The position numbers and the translations under genes are program-made. The notes under the pieces are model-generated. The model was not told the DNA's origin and made no database searches. It was given only the letters and a program-made list of their open reading frames with translations. Shown in pieces: positions 1-6,830 of a stretch of DNA of 27,778 nucleotides (positions are counted from its first letter, which is position 1; every line of letters begins with the position of its first letter). The stretch lies in assembly GCA_023432805.1 (NCBI GenBank), contig JAEYUG010000046.1, positions 1 through 27,778 on the forward strand, read 5' to 3'. Origin of the DNA: Bacteroidota bacterium (GTDB lineage Bacteria > Bacteroidota > Ignavibacteria > SZUA-365).

Positions 1-51
1 AGCGCGATACTCACGCTCCCGACACCCATGCTCAAGCACCGTGTTCCGAGA

Positions 52-1863
52 TTATGGCTTGGCGATCACAATGAAATGCTGGACATCATTGCCTGAGCCG
101 TTATAGGAGTATCCTGTGCCGACGAGATTCGTGACTGTCGCCCTGATGCTGGATACATTGGTTTTCACGCCGCTCTTGCTGATGACGCACTGTCCAGTGC
201 TGTTGGTCACCGCCGTTCCCGTACCGCTCGCTCCGTTGCTCCAGGCGATGGTGACTGTGACGCCGCTCACTGGTTGGTGATTTCCATCGTGAACAGTAAT
301 CGTCGCGTAGCCGGTCCACTTGCCGCCCTGTGAAGTTGATGATGCGCTTAGACCACCGATATGCATCTGCTGCGGCGTCATCGTTGTGGCGGTTGCGATA
401 TTGCTGTATGCGGAATTTCCACCACTGTTAAATGCCCGCACCCGGTACCAGTACGGAGTATTCGGACTGAGACCTGTGCTGGACCATGTCGTCGCATTCG
501 GACCGACGGTAGCCAGTATGCTCCAGGGCGATCCACCGTTTGTGGATCTTTCGATCCCGAACCCGGATTCGTTCGTGGCGTTGTCCGTCCATGACAAATC
601 GATCCTGAGTGCCGAGACCGCCGTCGCGGTCAGACTTGAAGGGACCGAGGGCGGCGAGGGTGGTGGTCCGGCCATGATATTGTTGAGCAGCAAATTGGGT
701 GAGCCCAAACCAAGCCCAATTAAAACGCCCGGGATCGCCCCGCTGACTATCGCGCTCGCGACCTGCGCGGGCGATGCATTCGGATTCGCGCTGAGGTACA
801 GTGCCGCCACACCCGCGACATGCGGGGCCGCCATCGAGGTTCCGGTCATAAGTCCGTAGGTATTCGGACCAGTTATCGTGGACGAGTAGATGCTACGCCC
901 CGGCGCGAAGAGGTCGACACACGTGCCGTAGTTCGAATTATATCTCATCGAATCCTCGACGGTGGTCATACCCACCGTGAGTGCAGCGGGAACACTCGCT
1001 GGTGACCAGGTGCATGCGTCGGTGCCCGCATTCATCGCGGCGACGGTATATACAATTCCCGATGCGATGGAATTCTGCACCGCATCATTGAGCGCCTGAT
1101 TGAAGCTACCGCCGACAGACATATTCGCCACCGATGGTCCGGTTCGGTTCACGGTCACCCAGTCGACACCTGCGATCACCTGTCCGATTGATCCAGAACC
1201 GTTGCAATCGGTAACGCGCACGGAGACGAGGCGGACATTTTTCGCCACGCCGACGGTAGTGCCGCCGACGATCCCCGCCACATGCGTGCCGTGTCCCCGG
1301 CAGTCGGATGCATCGGCATCATTGTCCACGAAATCATAGCCGGAAAAGACACGGCCCGTGAATTCCTGATGATCGAATCGTATACCGCCGTCGATGACGT
1401 ACACCGTCACTCCCGTGCCGTCATTTGCATACGAATACAGATTATCCAGCGGAAGCAGCGCCTGGTCGATGCGGTCAAGGCCCCAGCTCGGCGGATTGTA
1501 CTGAATGGCGTTCTCCGTCACGATTCCGTCGGGTTCGACATATTTCACATTCGGATCGCGGCGTATCACCTCCAGGGCGGCTTCAGGCAGGGTTGCATAA
1601 AATCCCTTGAGTGCATGCCGATACCGGAAATGAACGCGTGCGCCGCTGCCCCTCGTCAATTCATCCGTCACGCCGTCTGGATTGGTGACCGTCGATTTGA
1701 ACACGACGATATAGCGGTCCTTGATATCGATCCCGGATTCCCTTGCAAACCCATGAACCGAGGCAGAGGGCCCGGATTTAGGGTAATTGGGTTCGTCACA
1801 GGCTGCGAATACAAGCGCAATGATGATACATAACATCATCGAAGCATGGGTGGCCAGTCGCAT
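52..1863 (-). CDS. Subtilisin-like serine protease (S8), lipoprotein, with I9, Fn3 and Ig-like domains
   Basis: A secreted subtilase of 603 residues. The reading frame is open to 2016, but I place the start at the ATG at 1863: it is preceded by a good Shine-Dalgarno (GAGGAG) and begins a lipoprotein signal (charged MRLATHAS, hydrophobic stretch, then AAC with the lipid Cys at about residue 22). An inhibitor I9-like propeptide spans about residues 50-115 and ends in VKYVEPD. The catalytic domain spans about 125-395: Asp158 in VYVIDGG, His191 in GHGTHVAG, oxyanion Asn278 in AAMNAG and Ser343 in GTSMAAPHVAG, so the triad is complete. A fibronectin type III domain follows at about 406-497, then an Ig-like domain to the C-terminus. 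No T9SS sorting tail is seen, so the lipid anchor probably sets its location. It is likely a broad-specificity extracellular or outer-membrane protease. The natural substrate is unknown. Confidence 0.93.
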   Translation of the reverse strand: MRLATHASMMLCIIIALVFAACDEPNYPKSGPSASVHGFARESGIDIKDRYIVVFKSTVTNPDGVTDELTRGSGARVHFRYRHALKGFYATLPEAALEVIRRDPNVKYVEPDGIVTENAIQYNPPSWGLDRIDQALLPLDNLYSYANDGTGVTVYVIDGGIRFDHQEFTGRVFSGYDFVDNDADASDCRGHGTHVAGIVGGTTVGVAKNVRLVSVRVTDCNGSGSIGQVIAGVDWVTVNRTGPSVANMSVGGSFNQALNDAVQNSIASGIVYTVAAMNAGTDACTWSPASVPAALTVGMTTVEDSMRYNSNYGTCVDLFAPGRSIYSSTITGPNTYGLMTGTSMAAPHVAGVAALYLSANPNASPAQVASAIVSGAIPGVLIGLGLGSPNLLLNNIMAGPPPSPPSVPSSLTATAVSALRIDLSWTDNATNESGFGIERSTNGGSPWSILATVGPNATTWSSTGLSPNTPYWYRVRAFNSGGNSAYSNIATATTMTPQQMHIGGLSASSTSQGGKWTGYATITVHDGNHQPVSGVTVTIAWSNGASGTGTAVTNSTGQCVISKSGVKTNVSSIRATVTNLVGTGYSYNGSGNDVQHFIVIAKP

Positions 1864-2094
1864 AATGAGCTCCTCGTGTGCGTGGAGAAATGAAGGCATT
1901 GGAGGCAAGTGCCTGGCGGTGCCGTGTTCCGCGAAGGTGCTCGATTTGAAGGAGGGGGGTAGACTCAGCGTGCAATAAAACCTGATTCGGAGCATAGAAT
2001 CAATAGGTACTATCACACAATTCCATAGGTACCGGTACTCATTTGGGAGGCTCTTGACAAGCTTGGCGCATCAAAATCGTGTCCTATTGTCCCG

Positions 2095-2138
2095 GCCTCC
2101 CGAAAAACGAAAAGCCGCCCGAATTGGGCGGCTTTTCG
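2095..2138 (-). terminator. Rho-independent terminator of the remnant tRNA-Lys
   Basis: A perfect 13-bp stem (arms 2108-2120 and 2126-2138, loop GAATT) is followed, reading leftward, by a T-rich tract (TTTTCGTTTTT). It sits just downstream of the tRNA-Lys fragment. It closely resembles the terminator after the intact tRNA-Lys (4311-4343) in sequence, loop and distance, so the tRNA and its terminator share an origin. Confidence 0.75.
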
Positions 2139-2148
2139 TGGTTCTGTT

Positions 2149-2202
2149 GGTGCCGCGAGGGGACTCGAACCCCTGACCCGCTGATTAAGAGTCAGCTGCT
2201 CT
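2149..2202 (-). pseudogene. tRNA-Lys(CTT) 3' fragment
   Basis: The 48 bases 2155-2202 are identical to 4363-4410 of the intact tRNA-Lys. They cover the end of the D stem, the whole anticodon arm (CTT), the variable region and the T arm. The 5' third (acceptor 5' strand and most of the D arm) is missing and is replaced by the end of the AbiEii-like coding region. The 3' acceptor strand differs from the intact gene: read on the minus strand it gives CGCGGCACCA. This would not pair with the 5' strand of the intact gene and is one base short if ACCA is the encoded tail. So it looks like the remains of a second tRNA-Lys copy, not simply the displaced 3' half of the same gene. Confidence 0.85.
2155..2202. 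repeat. 48-bp direct repeat, left copy (possible att site)
   Basis: Identical to 4363-4410 over 48 bases. Together they flank the AbiE-like gene pair. tRNA 3' halves are the classical attachment sites of tyrosine-recombinase islands, and this geometry (intact tRNA at one end, 3' fragment at the far end) is the expected one. No integrase is present between the copies. Confidence 0.7.
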
Positions 2203-3051
2203 TTCTTCGAGGCCCATAACAAAGTGCTCGAGCATCTTGAACATGCTCGTTTCATCCTCGCCCTCACGCAATCCCCACTGACCGATCAGGCGATGCTGTC
2301 CATCCACACGAAGTTCAGACGTCAGGATTTTGATAAGCCGGCCTCGAGTTTCCGGACCTGCCATCCTCGCAACATCCCTGCCGAGCAACCGCGCGCCGGC
2401 CAATTGATAATCGAAGTCCGGTACATCCACAAGATCAATCTCTGCATCCCATAGTCTCTCGCTCTGGCCCGCATCGAGATAGTTGGTCAGGAGAAAATGC
2501 AGATCGATCGCATCCTTCTTGCGCTCAGGGTAACTGTCAGCCCACGCGAGGAGTTTCAGTGCGGCGATTCCGGCGATCGAGACAACCCTGATGTTGAGAT
2601 CAGGCGTTGCTCGTACCCTGCACATCTGGGATGTCGCAAGCGCCTCACGATAACCGATCGTCGACATGACTTGGGTCAATGCAGGTGGCCAGCGGATCAT
2701 TCCAGCCGGAGATTCGATACCACCGAATGGGATCAGATCCATCATCAGGCCTGTGCCCGTATGCAGTCGCTGCTGCTGGGTGCGGTCCTGCGTGTACCCG
2801 GGAATCCCAAGCAGACGCTCCTTCATGTTCGCGAAGGTATCCCAGTCCGGCGTCAGCACTGCAAAATCGATATCGAGCGTTGCCCGGCCCGGACGAATGC
2901 CATGGCAGTGCAGGAAGTGCATATCACGCGCAAGTGCTCCGACGACAAGAACGTCGAGGCTCATCGTCGAGCAGACCATATGCACCCGTTCGATGCATTC
3001 GATCAGGTCGGCGTCAAGCTTCCCGGAAATGTCGATCAAGGTATTCATCAT
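2185..3051 (-). CDS. AbiEii/AbiGii-family nucleotidyltransferase-like toxin
   Basis: A protein of about 288 residues resembling the predicted nucleotidyltransferases of the AbiEii/AbiGii toxin family (COG4849-like). Visible family features are VVGALARD near residue 38, TLDIDFAV with the acidic pair Asp60/Asp62 (the DxD of the polymerase-beta fold), then VDLIPFG-like and KLLAW..R..KDA.DL segments. The glycine motif reads GA instead of the usual GG/GS. Family members transfer nucleotides to cellular RNA and arrest growth; the target here is unknown. The frame is open to 3108, but I use the ATG pair at 3051/3048, which overlaps the end of the upstream antitoxin gene and fits translational coupling. 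The last five residues (RAADS) and the stop codon are supplied by the tRNA-Lys fragment, so the original C-terminus may have been different. Confidence 0.82.
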   Translation of the reverse strand: MMNTLIDISGKLDADLIECIERVHMVCSTMSLDVLVVGALARDMHFLHCHGIRPGRATLDIDFAVLTPDWDTFANMKERLLGIPGYTQDRTQQQRLHTGTGLMMDLIPFGGIESPAGMIRWPPALTQVMSTIGYREALATSQMCRVRATPDLNIRVVSIAGIAALKLLAWADSYPERKKDAIDLHFLLTNYLDAGQSERLWDAEIDLVDVPDFDYQLAGARLLGRDVARMAGPETRGRLIKILTSELRVDGQHRLIGQWGLREGEDETSMFKMLEHFVMGLEERAADS

Positions 3052-4039
3052 AGAATTGCTTTGCAGCATCGATGGTTCGTGGATCCGGAACCGCCAGCAG
3101 ATCCGCATAGGTCAGGAGATGGGGCGTAACGCCCTTCGCCTCCTCGGGATATTCGAAATTCCAGAACATCCTCCGCAGTTCCACATTCCCCTTCGGGTTC
3201 TTCTTCAAGCGGAGACGCAGGAGAACGTCCTTCGGATCGCCGGCAACATACACTGTCTCGATGCCTGGTTTCAGATATCGCTGCATGTGATGTGCGGCGG
3301 TCTCGCCTCCGATCAACGCCTTGCATGCTCGAATCTTCTCCACATCCATGTACTCGTCGGTCTCATAGCGCCCGATAAGTTGCTTGGCACGCAGCTTTTC
3401 CGCATAGGCCGTAACCCAGCGATCCAACAACTCACGGGCGTTCCTCATTTTGATCACCCCATCGGGTGCGCGTCGCAGGTATCCTGTTCGTCCCAGCTCC
3501 TGCATCACACCGCCAACGGTTCCGAGCGCCACTCCTGTCGCCGCAGCGATGTCGCGGTATGTTGCGGTGCGCAGATTCTCCACGCATAGCAGCGCAAAGG
3601 TCACCTTCACTCCCGCCCAGCCAAACAGGCCGGCACCTGCTGCTCGCCTTTCGTCCTTCTTCCTCTTCACCCCCTGGATGAAAACGTAGAGCCAGTCGGT
3701 TTCGACAAAGGCATTCCCCTGCGCGTCGATGAACTGGATCCCCAGTTCACGCAGCGTTGCCGCCAACTCAGGCTGAATGTAGTCCGCGGTCAGCAGAATC
3801 GGCGGATTTCCAGCATATGCCTTCAACTGCATCGTAATGCTGCCGACGGTCGTTGTCGTCACTCCTCGTCTGACTTCCACGAGGTACCTTGCCTTGTTCC
3901 CCTTCCTGCTGATCGTCAGGAGACCGTCGGTCACCCAGCCATCAATCTTCCTCCCGGTATCCGTGACCGCTGTTTTCACGTCAACCGCGTCCTCGAATCG
4001 CTCCAACGCATCAGCAAGAATACCCTGCGCTCTTCGCAT
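3014..4039 (-). CDS. AbiEi-family antitoxin / transcriptional regulator (type IV TA)
   Basis: A 341-residue protein matching the AbiEi-type antitoxins that accompany AbiEii nucleotidyltransferases. A winged-helix segment lies at about 157-191 (TATYRDIAAATGVALGTVGG..QELGRTGYLRR). The C-terminal half carries the GGETAAHHMQRYL...ETVYV stretch typical of the family. I choose the ATG at 4039, five bases after GAGG; a GTG three bases earlier is possible. In studied AbiE systems the antitoxin represses its own promoter by binding inverted repeats and counteracts the toxin without a stable complex. The half-site array just upstream fits such autoregulation. The antitoxin-first order and the overlap with the toxin gene are typical. 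The DNA upstream is clearly more AT-rich than the surroundings, which suggests acquisition by transfer. Confidence 0.85.
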   Translation of the reverse strand: MRRAQGILADALERFEDAVDVKTAVTDTGRKIDGWVTDGLLTISRKGNKARYLVEVRRGVTTTTVGSITMQLKAYAGNPPILLTADYIQPELAATLRELGIQFIDAQGNAFVETDWLYVFIQGVKRKKDERRAAGAGLFGWAGVKVTFALLCVENLRTATYRDIAAATGVALGTVGGVMQELGRTGYLRRAPDGVIKMRNARELLDRWVTAYAEKLRAKQLIGRYETDEYMDVEKIRACKALIGGETAAHHMQRYLKPGIETVYVAGDPKDVLLRLRLKKNPKGNVELRRMFWNFEYPEEAKGVTPHLLTYADLLAVPDPRTIDAAKQFYDEYLDRHFREA

Positions 4040-4060
4040 CACATCCTCAACGCATCAACG

Positions 4061-4113
4061 TGTTCATGATTTTGCCGTGTTCATGTTTTGTGAACGTAGT
4101 CAGTTTTTGAACA
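4061..4113. promoter_or_regulatory. Symmetric operator array over the abiE promoter
   Basis: Hexamers TGTTCA at 4061-4066 and 4078-4083 are mirrored by TGAAC(G) at 4091-4096 and TGAACA at 4108-4113. Both pairs share one axis near 4087, and the two half-sites on each side are 17 bp apart. The right inner half-site overlaps the proposed -10 box. This is what an autorepressor site for the AbiEi protein would look like. Binding itself is inferred. Confidence 0.55.
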
Positions 4114-4121
4114 TATGTCAA
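4093..4121 (-). promoter_or_regulatory. Candidate promoter of the AbiE pair
   Basis: Reading leftward, TTGACA (4121-4116) is followed after 17 bases by TACGTT (4098-4093). The -35 is perfect and the -10 is weak. It lies about 55 bases before the antitoxin start and is bracketed by the TGnnCA half-site arrays. Confidence 0.45.
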
Positions 4122-4126
4122 GGCCG

Positions 4127-4180
4127 GTGTACAATAAATTTGTGTGTTCGGATTTATTGTACACTCGTATTTATTGAACA
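4127..4180. promoter_or_regulatory. Second operator block: 13-bp inverted repeat plus a third half-site
   Basis: Arms 4127-4139 (GTGTACAATAAAT) and 4152-4164 (ATTTATTGTACAC) form a perfect 13-bp inverted repeat with a 12-base spacer. A third near-identical half (ATTTATTGAACA, one mismatch) starts at 4169, 17 bp after the start of the second. The core TGTACA/TGAACA matches the half-sites nearer the gene. This is upstream of the -35 box. Confidence 0.55.
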
Positions 4181-4310
4181 ACGATCTCCGCGATCCATTT
4201 CTCGACGGCACCGAACCGGGTAGCGCTGAATCAATGGATACCTGAAAGAACCCGACCATGCGAGGGTTCGATGTTTGGGACCATGTGGCCCGCCTGAGAG
4301 TGCTCCCTAC

Positions 4311-4343
4311 AAAAAAGAAAAACCGCCTGAATTGGGCGGTTTT
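4311..4343 (-). terminator. Rho-independent terminator of tRNA-Lys
   Basis: Stem arms 4320-4327 and 4335-4342 (AAACCGCC / GGCGGTTT) are followed, reading leftward, by a T-rich run (TTTTTCTTTTTTG). It lies 15 bases beyond the mature 3' end of tRNA-Lys. Confidence 0.8.
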
Positions 4344-4357
4344 CGCTGTTTCTCTTG

Positions 4358-4430
<73 letters not shown>

Positions 4431-4434
4431 ACTA

Positions 4435-4466
4435 CAAACGTACGGCAGCGATTGTTTTTTTCCAAA
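4435..4466 (-). promoter_or_regulatory. Bacteroidota-type promoter of tRNA-Lys
   Basis: Reading leftward, TTTG (4466-4463), 20 bases, then TACGTTTG (4442-4435), ending four bases before the mature tRNA. This fits the known Bacteroidota -33 TTTG / -7 TAnnTTTG consensus exactly. Confidence 0.65.
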
Positions 4467-4516
4467 TGTTTTCGGGGTATGTTTGAAGGCTGGCTGGTTT
4501 TGGGGCCGGAAATGCA

Positions 4517-4542
4517 AGAGCCCGTCTGTGAAGACGGGCTCT
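4517..4542 (-). terminator. Terminator-like hairpin after the first ompA-like gene
   Basis: An 11-bp perfect stem (4517-4527 / 4532-4542, AGAGCCCGTCT) with a four-base loop. The T-run is better on the plus side (CGTTTTT at 4546-4552), but the only gene reading toward it is the leftward ompA-like gene ending at 4610. It may insulate that gene from the tRNA-Lys promoter. Confidence 0.5.
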
Positions 4543-4557
4543 CGGCGTTTTTGGGGT

Positions 4558-4602
4558 GGCGGCGAGACGCCGCCCGTCCATTGGTGGACGGGGACGTCCA
4601 CC
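4558..4602. repeat. Cluster of overlapping inverted repeats
   Basis: GGCGGCG/CGCCGCC (4558-4564/4568-4574) is followed by CGTCCA/TGGACG (4575-4580/4585-4590) and the competing pair GGTGGACG/CGTCCACC (4583-4590/4595-4602). The last two hairpins are mutually exclusive. They lie between the ompA-like stop and the terminator-like hairpin. The function is unknown. Confidence 0.5.
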
Positions 4603-4609
4603 GACCTTT

Positions 4610-6646
4610 CTAACGGCGGGGGGCGGGGACGGGGGCCTGCCGGGTGGGATCGATGCCGCCTTGCTCGTCGATGCGACGACCGAGCTTGACGATGAAGAAT
4701 TCGATGCGACGGTTGCGGGCCTTGCCGATCGCATCGGTGTTCGGCGCAATGGGACTGCTTTCTCCAAATCCCTTCGTCCGCATGCGGTCGGCAGGAATGC
4801 CCATGTCGGAAAGGAATGTGCGCACGCTCTTCGCACGACGGTCCGACAGATCGAGGTTGTGCTCTTCGCTCGCGTCAGAATCGGTGTGCCCGCGAATCTC
4901 GATCTCCATCTCCGGATACAATGCGAAGAGCTTTGCGTTCTCCTCCAGAATGGGTACGGACTCGGGACGGATGTCGGCCTTGTCAACCTCGAAGTTCACA
5001 CCGAACAGGGTCACGATCGATCCCTCGTAAATGCGCACGGTGTCGATGTCGAGAAAACTCAACACGCCGCCCGGCTTCATCGACAGCTTCCGCGAGGTGC
5101 CCGGGGCACCGCTCCCGCCACTTCCGCCTCCCCCGGCGAAGCTCACGTCGGGACATCCATCCGTATCCTGATAGCCGTTGTACACCTCGGGCTGCAAGGG
5201 ACACTTGTCGACGTTGTCGTTGATCGCGTCGCTGTCGGTGTCGCGCTTGAGGGGATCGGTGCCCACGACGCGCAGCTCGGTGTAGTCGTCGAGCGTGTCG
5301 CCGTCGGTGTCGACCTTCAGGGGATCGGTGTGGTACTTGAGCGCCTCCTCGCCGTCGGCCAGTCCGTCAGTGTCGGTGTCGGGCCGCAGAGGATCGGTGC
5401 GCCAGTTGTTGACCTCCTCGCCGTCACCGAGTCCGTCGCCATCGGTGTCTGCATTGATCGGCGAGGTGCCGTAGGTGTGGACCTCCTCGCCGTCGCCGAT
5501 GCCGTCACGATCGGTATCGAAGAGCAGAGGATTGCTGCCAAGCTCCACTTCCCTGCCGTCGACGAGTCCGTCGCTGTCGGTGTCGGGTGCGAGGGGATCG
5601 GTGTTGTGCTTCGTGGCCTCGTCGGCATCGGTGAGTCCGTCTTGGTCGCTGTCGCGATCGGCCGCGTCGGTGCGGTACTTGAGCACCTCGACGTAATCGC
5701 TCAGTCCGTCGGCATCGCTGTCGCGCAGCGTGGGATTGGTGCTGTAGACGCGTACTTCCTCATAGTCGCTGAGGCCATCGCCATCGGTGTCGACGTCGTA
5801 GGGATTGGTGCCGAGGGACTCCTCCTCATCATTGAGCAGCAGATCGCCATCGATGTCCTTCTCCTCGAAGAGAAAGAACTTCGCACCGAGGGTGAGACCG
5901 AAGTACGAATCCATCGCGTCGTCGGCGCGCTCGTTGTCGGTCAGCTGCGCCTTCTCGGCCAGCTCGCCCGACGGGAACGCGTCGAGCTTGTCGCTTCCCA
6001 GATGATGGTAGCGGAATTCCAGACTCGCTGCGATCCACCGTGTCAGGAAGACGTCGGTGCCCAGTCCGGCCATGAGCGAGAGCGTCGCGAACTTGTCGCT
6101 CTTGGGTCGATCGGTGACGGCGTTCTCGCGATAGTCCTGCGGATCGTACAAGGTCACGCCGGCTCCCGCCATGGCGTACACGTTGGCGTACTTGCGCGGG
6201 AAGAAGTTGATCACGGCATCGAGCAGGTATGTCGAGATGGTCGTGCTGCGATCGACCTGATTGAGATCACCGAACTGCCATGTGTAGGTGCTCTGCGTCG
6301 AGCGGCGCCAGCGACGATTGTAGCCGAGCTGCCCGACTTCCGCACTGAGGCCGATGCCGAAGCTCGGCACGATCGCATACACGCCGCTGAAGGCGAACAG
6401 CGTCTTGATACTGTTGTCAGTGAATTCCCCCATGTACTTCGACACACCCGCCGCACCGCGCAGTGCCAGGAGTCCCTCGGGGTAACGCGGCCTGCCGGGA
6501 TACTTGCTCTCCTGCGCCTGCGCGAACAGCGGCGCGGCGCCCGCGAGGACGAACACGCAGATGAGTACGATGAGACGACATGGGGCGCGATGGCCGGCGA
6601 ACAAGACTCCGCAATCCCGCAACAAAGGTACGTTGGTTCCGTGCAT
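4610..6646 (-). CDS. OmpA-family outer membrane protein with thrombospondin type 3 repeats (copy 1)
   Basis: 678 residues. A long-n-region signal sequence (hydrophobic core about 24-42, ending LFAQAQ) precedes an N-terminal region of about 200 residues rich in alternating hydrophobic strands, probably a beta-barrel. Next come ten Ca-binding TSP3-type repeats (264-500, DTDGDGLxDxEE pattern), a Gly/Ser linker, and an OmpA C-terminal domain (about 545-655). That domain has FGVNFEVDKADIRPES, EIRGHTD, NLDLSDRRAKSV and NRRIEF, the segments that bind peptidoglycan. It should tie the outer membrane to the cell wall, with the repeats acting as a Ca-stiffened periplasmic spacer. A paralogue lies 184 bases upstream. 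Only one ATG fits; a TTG at residue 15 would give a shorter, more ordinary signal peptide. Confidence 0.93.
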   Translation of the reverse strand: MHGTNVPLLRDCGVLFAGHRAPCRLIVLICVFVLAGAAPLFAQAQESKYPGRPRYPEGLLALRGAAGVSKYMGEFTDNSIKTLFAFSGVYAIVPSFGIGLSAEVGQLGYNRRWRRSTQSTYTWQFGDLNQVDRSTTISTYLLDAVINFFPRKYANVYAMAGAGVTLYDPQDYRENAVTDRPKSDKFATLSLMAGLGTDVFLTRWIAASLEFRYHHLGSDKLDAFPSGELAEKAQLTDNERADDAMDSYFGLTLGAKFFLFEEKDIDGDLLLNDEEESLGTNPYDVDTDGDGLSDYEEVRVYSTNPTLRDSDADGLSDYVEVLKYRTDAADRDSDQDGLTDADEATKHNTDPLAPDTDSDGLVDGREVELGSNPLLFDTDRDGIGDGEEVHTYGTSPINADTDGDGLGDGEEVNNWRTDPLRPDTDTDGLADGEEALKYHTDPLKVDTDGDTLDDYTELRVVGTDPLKRDTDSDAINDNVDKCPLQPEVYNGYQDTDGCPDVSFAGGGGSGGSGAPGTSRKLSMKPGGVLSFLDIDTVRIYEGSIVTLFGVNFEVDKADIRPESVPILEENAKLFALYPEMEIEIRGHTDSDASEEHNLDLSDRRAKSVRTFLSDMGIPADRMRTKGFGESSPIAPNTDAIGKARNRRIEFFIVKLGRRIDEQGGIDPTRQAPVPAPRR
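5147..5857 (-). repeat. TSP3 repeat tract in OmpA copy 1
   Basis: Ten consecutive units of about 23 codons (about 69 bases), each with a DxDxDGL-type calcium-binding loop. The last unit ends in the Cys pair DKCP...DGCPD. The repeat is at protein level within the coding sequence and is diverged at DNA level. Confidence 0.85.
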
Positions 6647-6830
6647 GACACGATCCGCTGCTTGCAGCGTGATCCGGGGCGTCCCTGCGTCCGAACGAAG
6701 TGCCGCCGCCGCACGAAGCGACGACGCCGGTCAGGTGGACGGCACCGGGCACGTTGTGATGGATGATGTACGTGTGACGGAAATATGCAGGAAAAATCTC
6801 TGAAACTCAATTGTTAACGAAACGGGAGGG

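Noticed and set aside
2185..4357. An integrase or transposase gene within the tRNA-bounded segment
   Set aside because: I looked on both strands and found only the AbiEi-like and AbiEii-like frames; mobility, if any, depended on a gene elsewhere.
4556..6766. A 736-residue plus-strand open frame
   Set aside because: It is exactly antisense to the first OmpA/TSP3 gene. Its Val/Gly/Ile-rich periodicity mirrors the repeats and GC bias, and it has no recognisable domain.
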